NCBI GenBank assembly: GCA_019456185.1
Contig: VRUH01000010.1
Location: 36,251 to 100,208 of the forward strand
Direction: 5' to 3'
Length of the DNA: 63,958 nt
DNA from: Candidatus Glassbacteria bacterium
GTDB lineage: Bacteria > Gemmatimonadota > Glassbacteria > GWA2-58-10
The notes beneath the pieces were generated by a model that saw only the letters and a list, made by a program, of their open reading frames with translations, was not told the DNA's origin and did no database searches. The translations under genes were made by a program, and so were the position numbers. Below are positions 26,826-34,855 of this stretch, in pieces (position 1 is the first letter of the stretch; each line of letters starts with the position of its first letter).

Positions 26826-28952
26826 TCAATAAATCGAGAGGGGGACCGTGAGCTTGATAAACAGCGCCCGGTCGCGGCGCTCGACCACCCTGGCCAGTTG
26901 CTCGTTCATCATCTCGAACCGGTCGGCCGTGTAGGCAATGTAGAGCGCGCCAAAGGGCGGACTGAACCGCCAGCCGAACAGGCCGTAGAGGTAGAGCCTG
27001 TCGTTGTTGGAGTTGTACTGGCTGGTAAGGCTCAGCCAGAGGTTGGGGGTGAAATTGTAAACGGCGCTCATGTCGTAAAGTTCAGTGCCCTGGCCGGTTG
27101 TGTCGGGCGAGAACCGTAACCAGGTAACTCCTGCGCTGAACGAAAGATTATCCAATGGTTTGAAAGCACCCCGCAACCGGGTGCGGTGAAAATCGCGGTC
27201 GAAATTGCGTCCCCAGATATGAAGCAGTCCCACGTTGTTCCAGCTTTGCTGGTTCCAGCCGCCCTCCACAAGCTGTGTGTGGTTGCGGAAACGCTTCTCG
27301 AACAGTTCCGTTTTGTAATTGCCGCCGTAACCGACCAGCCAGTTCGCAAGAAAAGTGATTCCGACCCAGCTGCGTACACGGACCAATTTTAGCGCGTCGC
27401 TGTGTCGCCAGGACACGTCGTTTCCCTGATTGAAGCTTATCTTCTCGATCCCATGCCGTCTGATCCAGTGCTCGCCGCTGAACCAGCTGAAGATGTCGCG
27501 ATGGTCATCGTCGGGGATGAATCCGACCTGGTTGACGTTTTCCCGAAAGCCGGGATCGAAATTCACGTAGCCCAAGGTTCCCACGTAAAGCCCTTTATTA
27601 TACGAAAGTCTCAGGGAGGAGGCGCTGGCAATATCTTCACCGTCCGACGGGAAACTTCCGACAAACTGGCCGCGCAGCCGGGTGCTTGTCGTGAGGTTAA
27701 GAGTCCCGTCTGTGCTCAGCACCCGCGCATAGCCGCCGTCCCAGCTGCGGCTGACCGCTGTCAGCCCTATATTGGAGGAACCGAAGATATCGCGCTGCAG
27801 GCGGACAACCTCCGTGTGAGCAGCCGGATCATCGCCGGTGGCGCGCTCATCGGCGCCCAGCACCGCGTAGTTGAACTTGCCCAGCCGGCCGTTGGTTTTC
27901 ACTCCCCAGTCGATATCGCCGATCCGGCGGCTGTAGAACACGTTGATCGGGTTGCTGAACAGCTCGGCGCCCTCGAGGAAATAGAGTCTTTTCTCCGGGA
28001 AAAATGTTTCGTAGCGGGTCAAGTTGATAATCGTCAAGTCCGCCTCGACCGTAGCGAAATCCGGGTTCCAGGTGAGATTGCCGTCGAGCGAGTTGCCCAG
28101 CTTCAGCCGCAGGTCCGCCCCGCCGATCAGCTCGCTGCCGCCCGAGGAGGCGATCGTGCGGCGGCCGGCCGAGGGCTGGTTGGAGTCCAGGCCCACCATG
28201 TAAGGATAGAGCGTGGCCGAGAACAGCTTGTCGAACGCGGGCAGGCCGTGCAGGTCGCCGGACTGGGAGATCCGCCAGGCCACGTCGCGGTGCTGCCAGA
28301 AACTGGTCTCGAACAGCTCCGGGTAGTTGCGGCGGAAATTGATCCCCCAGACCAGGCCCTCGCCGCGGGGGATCCTCATCTCGGAGACCGGGATTTTCAT
28401 CTCGCAGCTCCAGCCGACGCTGTCCTCGAAACTGGCCACTGTCCAGGGGCAGTCCCATTTCTTGTCGTTGGCCGCCCCGTCCTCGCCGATCCGGCCATCG
28501 ACCTGGGTGCCCAGTGAGTTGGTGGAAAAGTAGTAGCAGTCGCGGCGGGTGTGGTAGGTATCGAGGTAGAGCGTGACCGCGTTGTCCTGGTCCATGTTGC
28601 CGTCGCGGGCGGTTATTTTGCTGTTAGCGGATGAGCCTGTAGGGTTAAAGCACCTGAACGCGGTGTAGATATGCTCGCTGTCATAGCCGATTGCCACCCT
28701 GGTTATCGCCCGGGGTTCCGCGCCGGGGTCGGGCTTAAGCTGGCTGAAATCGGTCTGCCAGTCCGCCGCCTGCCAGATGGGGTCATCCAACCTGCCGTCG
28801 ATAACGGGAGGGGTTTCGGCCTCGATGGCTGTAATCGAGCGGCGGGGAAATTGCCCGGTATCCTGAGCGAAAGCGGTTAACCCGCTGACAAGAAAAAGCA
28901 CAAGCAGAACTGACGGTATGACGAAAACAAGATTGCGCAAAGCACCTTCCAC
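26826..28952 (-). CDS. DUF5916 protein: CBM9-like domain plus outer-membrane beta-barrel
   Basis: 708 residues. A signal peptide is followed by a CBM9-like domain (VIDGRLDDPIWQAADW to about residue 230). NPDFATVEADLTIINLTRYE and FFPEKRLYFLEGAELF are the diagnostic DUF5916 segments. The rest alternates hydrophobic and polar residues and ends in Tyr (LSIY), as expected for an outer-membrane barrel. Family members are thought to sit with glycan-use or peptidase genes; the function is not established. It lies 63 bases upstream of the GH5 gene, so a shared transcript and carbohydrate context are plausible. Confidence 0.88.
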   Translation of the reverse strand: MEGALRNLVFVIPSVLLVLFLVSGLTAFAQDTGQFPRRSITAIEAETPPVIDGRLDDPIWQAADWQTDFSQLKPDPGAEPRAITRVAIGYDSEHIYTAFRCFNPTGSSANSKITARDGNMDQDNAVTLYLDTYHTRRDCYYFSTNSLGTQVDGRIGEDGAANDKKWDCPWTVASFEDSVGWSCEMKIPVSEMRIPRGEGLVWGINFRRNYPELFETSFWQHRDVAWRISQSGDLHGLPAFDKLFSATLYPYMVGLDSNQPSAGRRTIASSGGSELIGGADLRLKLGNSLDGNLTWNPDFATVEADLTIINLTRYETFFPEKRLYFLEGAELFSNPINVFYSRRIGDIDWGVKTNGRLGKFNYAVLGADERATGDDPAAHTEVVRLQRDIFGSSNIGLTAVSRSWDGGYARVLSTDGTLNLTTSTRLRGQFVGSFPSDGEDIASASSLRLSYNKGLYVGTLGYVNFDPGFRENVNQVGFIPDDDHRDIFSWFSGEHWIRRHGIEKISFNQGNDVSWRHSDALKLVRVRSWVGITFLANWLVGYGGNYKTELFEKRFRNHTQLVEGGWNQQSWNNVGLLHIWGRNFDRDFHRTRLRGAFKPLDNLSFSAGVTWLRFSPDTTGQGTELYDMSAVYNFTPNLWLSLTSQYNSNNDRLYLYGLFGWRFSPPFGALYIAYTADRFEMMNEQLARVVERRDRALFIKLTVPLSIY

Positions 28953-29054
28953 ATGAAAAGGAGAACAGGCTGCGGGAGTGACCGGTTAAAGTAGCAGGGC
29001 AAAGGGGGATGTGTCAATGGATTGGGGAAATTAGCGGAAAGAGAGATACCCTAG

Positions 29055-29217
29055 GGCCACGGCATGCCGTGGCCGGCAACCTTGCAATCAATCGCCGACA
29101 CACCCCGCCCCGGCAAGCCGGGGCACCCCTCTTGTTAGAGGGGACTTACCCCGCCCTGCCCAACCAATGGAGCGACTGTTGGGAGAAGCCGTTTTCAGTC
29201 CCCTCTAACAAGAGGGG
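29055..29217. repeat. Cluster of four palindromes (REP/BIME-like or small MITE)
   Basis: Within 163 bases: a perfect 20-bp palindrome at 29055-29074; GCCCCGGC/GCCGGGGC hairpin at 29107-29124; and two copies of a 19-bp sequence in inverted orientation (29126-29144 and 29199-29217), each itself a 7-bp-stem hairpin. The rest of 28953-29281 holds no gene I can support. The cluster marks the left boundary of an A/T-rich island. Confidence 0.8.
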
Positions 29218-29281
29218 ATACAGGGGTATGTAAATAAAAAACCTGACGTGGCTGGTGTGGAGTGCTGTCAATGCTCAAATA

Positions 29282-29572
29282 TCATTGCACTAATTCTTTT
29301 AGGGCTCGCTCAACTCCTTCGGGGTCTGGAATTGTGTAGTATGCTCTTTTGCCGCCCCGTGATACATCTTTTCGCTCTAAAATTTCAAAGGCCACCAGTC
29401 TCCTAAGATGCGGAAACCTATCTATCCCTTTTTCTTTCATTTTGTTTAATACCCATCTACCTGCAAACTGATCACCTTGACAACTTTTTGATACTACTAA
29501 GGCTGCTTCTACAAGTGGTATCCAATCTGGATAGGTTGACGCCAGCTTCTTTACAGCTTCGTAGCCAGTCAT
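29282..29572 (-). CDS. Small hypothetical, possibly winged-helix protein
   Basis: 96 residues. HLRRLVAFEILERKDVSRGGKRAYYTIPD has the helix-plus-beta-wing pattern of winged helix-turn-helix domains (LVAFEILE as recognition-side helix, GGKRAYYTI as wing). That assignment is by pattern only. Base composition is clearly A/T-richer than the flanking genes. It lies 35 bases downstream of the AbiTii-like gene on the same strand, so the two are likely co-transcribed. Confidence 0.65.
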   Translation of the reverse strand: MTGYEAVKKLASTYPDWIPLVEAALVVSKSCQGDQFAGRWVLNKMKEKGIDRFPHLRRLVAFEILERKDVSRGGKRAYYTIPDPEGVERALKELVQ

Positions 29573-29606
29573 TTTTTATTTGCCTCCTTTTTTATCGCTT
29601 TACATA

Positions 29607-30509
29607 CTACACTACAGATTTACCCAACTCGATCAACAACTGTGCCGCAATGCTCCCGCCTGCACCTTCCAATATCTTCCTGATTGAATCTATGCTCTCA
29701 GAGATAATTACCTTCTTTGGTTCTGGGGAATCCAATTGAGATTTTATAGTATTGATTTCTGCATCAACTTCAGCCTCTTTTTCTTTCTCCAAATTTAGTT
29801 CTGCTTTTTTCTCGATAATTTCTGAAATGAAAGCTCGTAAAGCTTCTAAATCTACAGTCTGTATATTGGATATTTGGGTAGCGGTAACGTTTCCCTGCTG
29901 AATTTGTAAATTATCAACTGGTGCGTAGAAATTAGCAACATTTTGAGGTCTCTTACTAGCAGCCTCTTTTTCTTCTTTTGAGAATGAAAGATTTTCTCCG
30001 AGAATACCCTGTTCCTCAGGCTTAAGAGCCCATTTTAAAACAATATTTCGCACAGCATCAAGAATTTTAATGAATTGGGTTCTGGATAAGAAAAATCTAA
30101 ATTCAGTTTCTACCCCCAATGCCTTACATATAGACACGTTCACTTTTGCCGGTAATTCTCTGTACAACTCAGAACTTCCTTGCTCATTTGCTTGTGTTGA
30201 GAGCTCTTCGATTTCAGCTATTGGAAATCCGATCAAATGGCTAGATAATTTTTCCTGGAAGTCTGTATCTTCAAACATCACAGATTTCCAGCCTTCAATT
30301 TGATGCCAACCCTTTATTGTTCCGTTCATCTTTCTATATGTTGGTATTTTATCATTATCTGAGTACCCGTTCAACTCCTTTTCAATCCAGTCTTGAAAAT
30401 CTTTTTGCCCCAATTTATTAGATAAAACAAGGGCTTTTCTAAGTAAGTCTGCCATGCGTACTTTGGGATTTAGTGCATCCTGTTGTAGTTCCTGTACTGT
30501 AGTACTCAT
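29607..30509 (-). CDS. AbiTii-like domain protein
   Basis: 300 residues, A/T-rich. The N-terminal ~130 residues (LLRKALVLSNKLGQKDFQDW, then IEKELNGY and IPTYRKMNG) match the pattern of the AbiTii domain, named for an abortive-infection locus. A middle segment has NVANFYAPVDNLQIQQGNVT, of a kind found in proteins with a C-terminal helical effector or sensor part. After it comes a coiled coil (about 225-255) and a Gly-rich amphipathic end (GGSIAAQLLIELGK). No nuclease motif is visible. Defence function is inference from the domain and island setting. TTATCCTCCCC upstream gives GGGGAGG as ribosome site. Confidence 0.7.
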   Translation of the reverse strand: MSTTVQELQQDALNPKVRMADLLRKALVLSNKLGQKDFQDWIEKELNGYSDNDKIPTYRKMNGTIKGWHQIEGWKSVMFEDTDFQEKLSSHLIGFPIAEIEELSTQANEQGSSELYRELPAKVNVSICKALGVETEFRFFLSRTQFIKILDAVRNIVLKWALKPEEQGILGENLSFSKEEKEAASKRPQNVANFYAPVDNLQIQQGNVTATQISNIQTVDLEALRAFISEIIEKKAELNLEKEKEAEVDAEINTIKSQLDSPEPKKVIISESIDSIRKILEGAGGSIAAQLLIELGKSVV

Positions 30510-30584
30510 TTATCCTCCCCTATTATATGTTTTTTTTCAATGTATCTTATATTTAGTATCCCTCCTCTATAAAATCTACCCTTC

Positions 30585-30621
30585 AAAAAAAGCCCGGCGG
30601 GTTTCCCCACCGGGCTTTTTT
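30585..30621. terminator. Bidirectional terminator beyond dnaK
   Basis: A GCCCGG(C/T)GGG... stem with A run on the left and T run on the right; serves dnaK on the minus strand and marks the right border of the island. Confidence 0.9.
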
Positions 30622-30640
30622 AATTAGCGGTTCCAACCGC

Positions 30641-32623
30641 CTACTTCTCCTCTTTATCTTTCTCATCATCCACTTTATCCTTCTGCTTATCCTCCTCTTT
30701 ATCCTTCTCCTCATCGTCGACCACTTCGTAGTCGGCGTCGACCACGTTCTCGTCCGTGGAGCTGGTGGAGGATTGTTCTCCACCTCCGCCGCCGGCCTCC
30801 GCACCGGCGGCCGCTTCCTGGGCCGCCTGGGCCTGGTAAAGCTGCTGGGCCGCCTCGTTCCAGACAGCGGTCAGCGCTTCCTGGGTGCTCTTGATCGCCG
30901 CTGTGTCGCTGCCCTTGAGCGCCTCTTTAGCCGCGTCGAGTTTCTCCTGAAGGTTGCCCTTGGTACCCTCGTCCAGCTTGTCGCCCAGCTCACCGATCTG
31001 CTTCTCGGTCTCGAACACCATCTGGTCGGCGCGGTTGCGGGTCTCCACAGCCTCGCGCTTCTCCTTGTCCTCGGAGGCGTGGGTCTCGGCGTCCTTGACC
31101 ATTTTTTCGATTTCGCTCTCGCCGAGGCCGCTGGAGGCCTCGATCCGGATTTTCTGCTCCTTGCCGGTGGCCTTGTTCTTGGCCACCACGTGCAGGATCC
31201 CGTTGGCGTCGATATCGAACTCGACCTCCACCTGCGGCACGCCGCGCGGGGCCGGAGGAAGGTCGGTGAGCTGGAAACGGCCGATCGTGCGGTTGTCGAT
31301 CGCCATCTCGCGCTCGCCCTGCAAAACATGGATTTCCACCGTGGTCTGGTTGTTCTCGGCGGTGGAGAATATCTCGCTCTTCTTGGTCGGGATAGTGGTG
31401 TTGCGCTCGATCAGCCTGGTGAACACTCCGCCCAGGGTCTCGATACCCAGGCTCAGCGGGGTGACATCCAGCAGGAGCACGTCCTTGACGTCCCCGGCCA
31501 GCACGCCGCCCTGGATCGCCGCGCCGACAGCCACCACCTCGTCGGGGTTGACCCCGCGGTGCGGCTCCTTGTCGAAAAACTCCTTGACCACTTCCTGTAC
31601 TTTCGGGATACGGGTCGAGCCGCCCACCAGAATTACCTCGTCGATATCGCTGGCGCCCACACCCGCGTCTTTGAGCGCGTTCCTGCACGGCCCCACAGTG
31701 CGCTGGATCAGGTCGTCGACCAACTGCTCGAACTTGGCGCGGGTGAGCGTGACATTCAGGTGTTTGGGCCCCGAGCTGTCGGCCGTGATAAACGGCAGGT
31801 TGATATCGGTCTGGGGGGTGGAGCTCAGCTCGCACTTGGCTTTTTCGGAGGCTTCCTTGAGCCGCTGCAGGGCCATCGCGTCCTTGCCGAGGTCGATACC
31901 CTGGTCTTTTTTGAACTCCTCCACCAGCCAGTCGATCACGCGCTGGTCGAAATCATCGCCGCCCAGGTGGGTATCGCCGTTGGTGCTCTTGACCTCGAAG
32001 ACACCGTCGCCGATCTCCAGCACCGAGATATCGAACGTGCCGCCGCCCAGGTCGAAGACCGCGATCCGCTCGTCTTTTTTCTTGTCCAGACCGTAGGCCA
32101 GGCTGGCCGCGGTTGGTTCGTTGATAATCCGCAGGACATCCAGCCCGGCGATCTTGCCGGCATCCTTGGTGGCCTGGCGCTGGCTGTCGTTGAAATAAGC
32201 CGGGACAGTGACCACGGCCTTCTCGACCTTCGATCCCAGGTAGTCCTCGGCGGTCTGCCTCATCTTCTGCAGGATCATGGCGCTGATTTCGGGTGGACTG
32301 AACTCGTCGTCCTTCACTTTTACCACCACCGCATCGTTTTTGCCCGCTTTTATCCCGTAGGGCACCTTGCGCTGCTCATCGGTGACCTCGGCGGTCTTGC
32401 GCCCCATGAAGCGTTTGATCGAGAAAAGAGTGTTCGTGGGGTTGGTGATCGCCTGGCGCTTGGCCACCTGGCCCACCAGACGTTCGCCGTCCTTGTTGAA
32501 CGCAACAATCGAGGGCGTGGTGCGGCTGCCCTCGGCGTTGGGGATAACCACCGGGTCTCCGCCTTCCATTACGGCCACGCAGCTGTTGGTGGTCCCCAGA
32601 TCGATTCCGATTACCTTGCTCAT
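30641..32623 (-). CDS. dnaK: DnaK (Hsp70) chaperone
   Basis: 660 residues. [17 protein letters not shown] opens the ATPase domain; [17 protein letters not shown] and [15 protein letters not shown] are the Hsp70 signatures. The substrate domain follows from about 390, with [14 protein letters not shown] at the linker. The lid ends in an acidic/Lys tail instead of the usual short EEV-type end. It folds and disaggregates proteins with GrpE and DnaJ. The start is the ATG at 32623 after AGGAGTG; an upstream Met three codons earlier is possible. A sigma-70 promoter (32653-32680) is visible. The gene stands alone, without dnaJ. Confidence 0.98.
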   Translation of the reverse strand: MSKVIGIDLGTTNSCVAVMEGGDPVVIPNAEGSRTTPSIVAFNKDGERLVGQVAKRQAITNPTNTLFSIKRFMGRKTAEVTDEQRKVPYGIKAGKNDAVVVKVKDDEFSPPEISAMILQKMRQTAEDYLGSKVEKAVVTVPAYFNDSQRQATKDAGKIAGLDVLRIINEPTAASLAYGLDKKKDERIAVFDLGGGTFDISVLEIGDGVFEVKSTNGDTHLGGDDFDQRVIDWLVEEFKKDQGIDLGKDAMALQRLKEASEKAKCELSSTPQTDINLPFITADSSGPKHLNVTLTRAKFEQLVDDLIQRTVGPCRNALKDAGVGASDIDEVILVGGSTRIPKVQEVVKEFFDKEPHRGVNPDEVVAVGAAIQGGVLAGDVKDVLLLDVTPLSLGIETLGGVFTRLIERNTTIPTKKSEIFSTAENNQTTVEIHVLQGEREMAIDNRTIGRFQLTDLPPAPRGVPQVEVEFDIDANGILHVVAKNKATGKEQKIRIEASSGLGESEIEKMVKDAETHASEDKEKREAVETRNRADQMVFETEKQIGELGDKLDEGTKGNLQEKLDAAKEALKGSDTAAIKSTQEALTAVWNEAAQQLYQAQAAQEAAAGAEAGGGGGEQSSTSSTDENVVDADYEVVDDEEKDKEEDKQKDKVDDEKDKEEK

Positions 32624-32652
32624 AAAATCCACTCCTGTTTAGTCATTGGCTG

Positions 32653-32680
32653 GTTATAGAGACAAACAAATAATTTTCAA
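32653..32680 (-). promoter_or_regulatory. Sigma-70 promoter for dnaK
   Basis: Minus-strand TTGAAA (32680-32675), 16-base spacer, TATAAC (32658-32653). About 30 bases from the start codon. A CIRCE-like left half (TTAACACTC on the minus strand, 32723-32715) lies further upstream, but no good right half exists. Confidence 0.65.
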
Positions 32681-32799
32681 ATCGAAAATCCAGCAAAAGC
32701 GCCGAAATACGTACGAGTGTTAAGCGCAATTCCCGTGCCCGAAATAAACGGGTCAATACGGCACATTATATGCCATAATGGCAGGATGCAAATTTTCTT

Positions 32800-32828
32800 T
32801 TGACAGGAAAATGCAATGAGAATAAATT
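32800..32828 (+). promoter_or_regulatory. Sigma-70 promoter for the flippase-like gene
   Basis: TTGACA at 32800-32805, exactly 17 spacer bases, TAAATT at 32823-32828; start codon at 32867. Confidence 0.7.
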
Positions 32829-32866
32829 ACATTCAAATTCTTGCAACGCGGGGAAAAGGGAGTTAG

Positions 32867-33910
32867 ATGAAATCTGTCAAATATCTGGTCGCACTGCTGA
32901 TCACCACAGTGTGCCTGTACGTGGCCTTTCGGGGCGTGAATCTGGGCAGGGCGTGGTCGATTGTCACCGACCAGGACCGGATCAGGCTGCTGCCGCTGGC
33001 CGCGTTCAGCGCGATCAGCCTGGGCGTGATGTGGATCAGGGGCTGGCGCTGGAAATACCTGTTCCAGAGCGAACACCACGCCACGGTCAACGGCCTGACC
33101 ACGGCGAACCTGATCGGCTTTACCACCAACAATATCCTGCCGCTGCGGATCGGCGAACTGGTACGCGCGCTGGTGGCCCGCCGCAAGGTGGAGGGGCCGA
33201 TGAGCTACGTGCTGGCCTCGCTGGTGATCGAGCGCATCTTCGACTCCATCTGCCTGCTGCTGTGCCTGGTGATTCCGCTGGCCTATACCGAGAGTTTTCC
33301 GCCGGCGATACTGAAAATCGCGCAGGTGATGCTTTATCTGCTTGCAGGCGCGGTAGTTTTGCTTATACTATTAGGGAATAAACCCCACACCGCCGAAAAA
33401 GCGGTGGTCAAGCTGACCGGTTTGCTTCTGCCCGCGCGCTTTCACGAAAAGGTGAAAGGGTTCATGGGGATGTTCACCGAGGGGATGAAAGTGCTGCGTA
33501 AAAAGGACGTGCTGGTCAAGGTCAGCGTCCTGAGCGTGCTGCACTGGGGAGCGGTAGTATTCAGCTTCCGGCTGGCGTTCGCGGGATTCAGTTTCGATTC
33601 GCTGCCCTGGACCTCGCCGTTTCTGACCCTGGGGATAGTGGGGATGGGCGTGGCGCTGCCCTCGGCGCCGGCGTTCATCGGGCCGATCCACTGGGCGATC
33701 ATTTTTTCGCTGCATACGGCCTATGGTTTGCCCAACGACGATGCGGCCGCGCTCGCCGTGGTGATGCACATCCTGATGATGGTCCCGGTGACAGTGGCCG
33801 GATTGATCGCGATGGCCCGGGAAGGGATGACATTCGGCCAGCTGCGCTACGGCGCGGAGCATCTCGATGAGGCCGCCGAGCCGGAACAAGTCTCCGTCCA
33901 GACCGACTGA
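32867..33910 (+). CDS. Lysylphosphatidylglycerol-synthase-TM/flippase-like membrane protein
   Basis: 347 residues with about eight membrane helices. NNILPLRIGELVRALVARRK is the signature of the LPG_synthase_TM (UPF0104/AglD2) family, and ALPSAPAFIGPIHWAIIF is the conserved late motif. Members include the flippase half of MprF and proteins that move lipid-linked sugars. No C-terminal aminoacyltransferase domain is present. GGGAG lies eight bases before the ATG. The next gene, ispE, begins 20 bases after the stop, so the two probably share the promoter at 32800. Substrate unknown. Confidence 0.88.
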   Translation: MKSVKYLVALLITTVCLYVAFRGVNLGRAWSIVTDQDRIRLLPLAAFSAISLGVMWIRGWRWKYLFQSEHHATVNGLTTANLIGFTTNNILPLRIGELVRALVARRKVEGPMSYVLASLVIERIFDSICLLLCLVIPLAYTESFPPAILKIAQVMLYLLAGAVVLLILLGNKPHTAEKAVVKLTGLLLPARFHEKVKGFMGMFTEGMKVLRKKDVLVKVSVLSVLHWGAVVFSFRLAFAGFSFDSLPWTSPFLTLGIVGMGVALPSAPAFIGPIHWAIIFSLHTAYGLPNDDAAALAVVMHILMMVPVTVAGLIAMAREGMTFGQLRYGAEHLDEAAEPEQVSVQTD

Positions 33911-33929
33911 CGGTGCGAAAGGACTCTCG

Positions 33930-34847
33930 ATGTCCGGAAACAACAACAAAACGCTCAAGCTGGAAGTGTTCGCCAAGGTCAACCTGTCCCTGCGAATCCT
34001 GGGCCGCCTGGAGGGCGGATACCACTCGCTGGAAACCATTTTCCAGAACGTCTCGCTCTCCGACAAACTGACTGTCAACACCACTCCCGGCAAGGTGATC
34101 GTCCATTGCGACGCTCCCCGCGTACCGGAAGGCGAGGACAACACCGCCCACAAAGCCGCCACGCTCTGCCTCAAACGGCTGGGAATCAGCGATCGGGGAG
34201 TGGAGATCAGGATTGAAAAAGGGATTCCCGCCCGGGCCGGCCTGGGCGGTGGAAGCGCCGATGCCGCCGGTGCGATTGTCGCCTGCGAGCGCCTGTTCGG
34301 ACCCCTGCCCGGCGGTGACAGCACGCGCTTCGCCCTGGCCGCCTCGGTTGGGGCCGACGTACCGTTCATGCTCTGCGGAGGCCGCGCGCTGGCCTGGGGA
34401 ATCGGTGAGCGGATGCTGAGGCTGCCGGTCAAGAAACGGACGGCGCTGATCGTGGTCATTCCCCATATCCCGGTTTCAACTTCGTGGGCCTACCGCGCCC
34501 TGGATAACGCCCAGGCCGAGGGCAATTACACCGAGACGATGGAACTCAACGGCGGGCCGCTGCGCTGGGAGGAGATAATCGGGACACTGGGTCCGCAGGA
34601 CACGATGGTCAACGATTTCGAGCCGGTAGTCTACGCCCACCATCCCGGCCTGCGGGAAGCCAAACAGATGCTGCATGAATCAGGGGCGTCGGTCGCCCTT
34701 CTTTCCGGCAGCGGAAGCGGAATTTTCGGCTTGTATTCCAGTATCAAGAAACGGAACGCGGCTCTTAAAAAACTCGCCGCCGGGCAGGATGAGTTCCGGG
34801 TAGTGGGCGCTGAGTTTATCGACCATGCCTACCGTATACTCGACTGA
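33930..34847 (+). CDS. ispE: 4-diphosphocytidyl-2-C-methyl-D-erythritol kinase
   Basis: 305 residues of the GHMP kinase fold. VFAKVNLSLRILGRLEGGYH is the IspE N-terminus. PARAGLGGGSADAAGAIVA is the ATP-binding loop, and SGSGSGIFGLY the C-terminal GHMP motif. It phosphorylates CDP-ME in the non-mevalonate isoprenoid pathway. The start at 33930 follows AAAGGA and is family-typical; a frame start 21 codons upstream would overlap the preceding gene. A four-residue motif near the C-terminus shows normal length. No other isp gene is in the window. Confidence 0.95.
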   Translation: MSGNNNKTLKLEVFAKVNLSLRILGRLEGGYHSLETIFQNVSLSDKLTVNTTPGKVIVHCDAPRVPEGEDNTAHKAATLCLKRLGISDRGVEIRIEKGIPARAGLGGGSADAAGAIVACERLFGPLPGGDSTRFALAASVGADVPFMLCGGRALAWGIGERMLRLPVKKRTALIVVIPHIPVSTSWAYRALDNAQAEGNYTETMELNGGPLRWEEIIGTLGPQDTMVNDFEPVVYAHHPGLREAKQMLHESGASVALLSGSGSGIFGLYSSIKKRNAALKKLAAGQDEFRVVGAEFIDHAYRILD

Positions 34848-34855
34848 GAACCCGT

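Noticed and set aside
30773-32659. 628-codon plus-strand open frame opposite dnaK
   Set aside because: Antisense shadow of dnaK; no ribosome site and no domain.
32699-32723. CIRCE-like element upstream of dnaK
   Set aside because: Only the left half fits (8/9). The right half matches about 4/9 even with a ten-base spacer, so I do not call it an operator.
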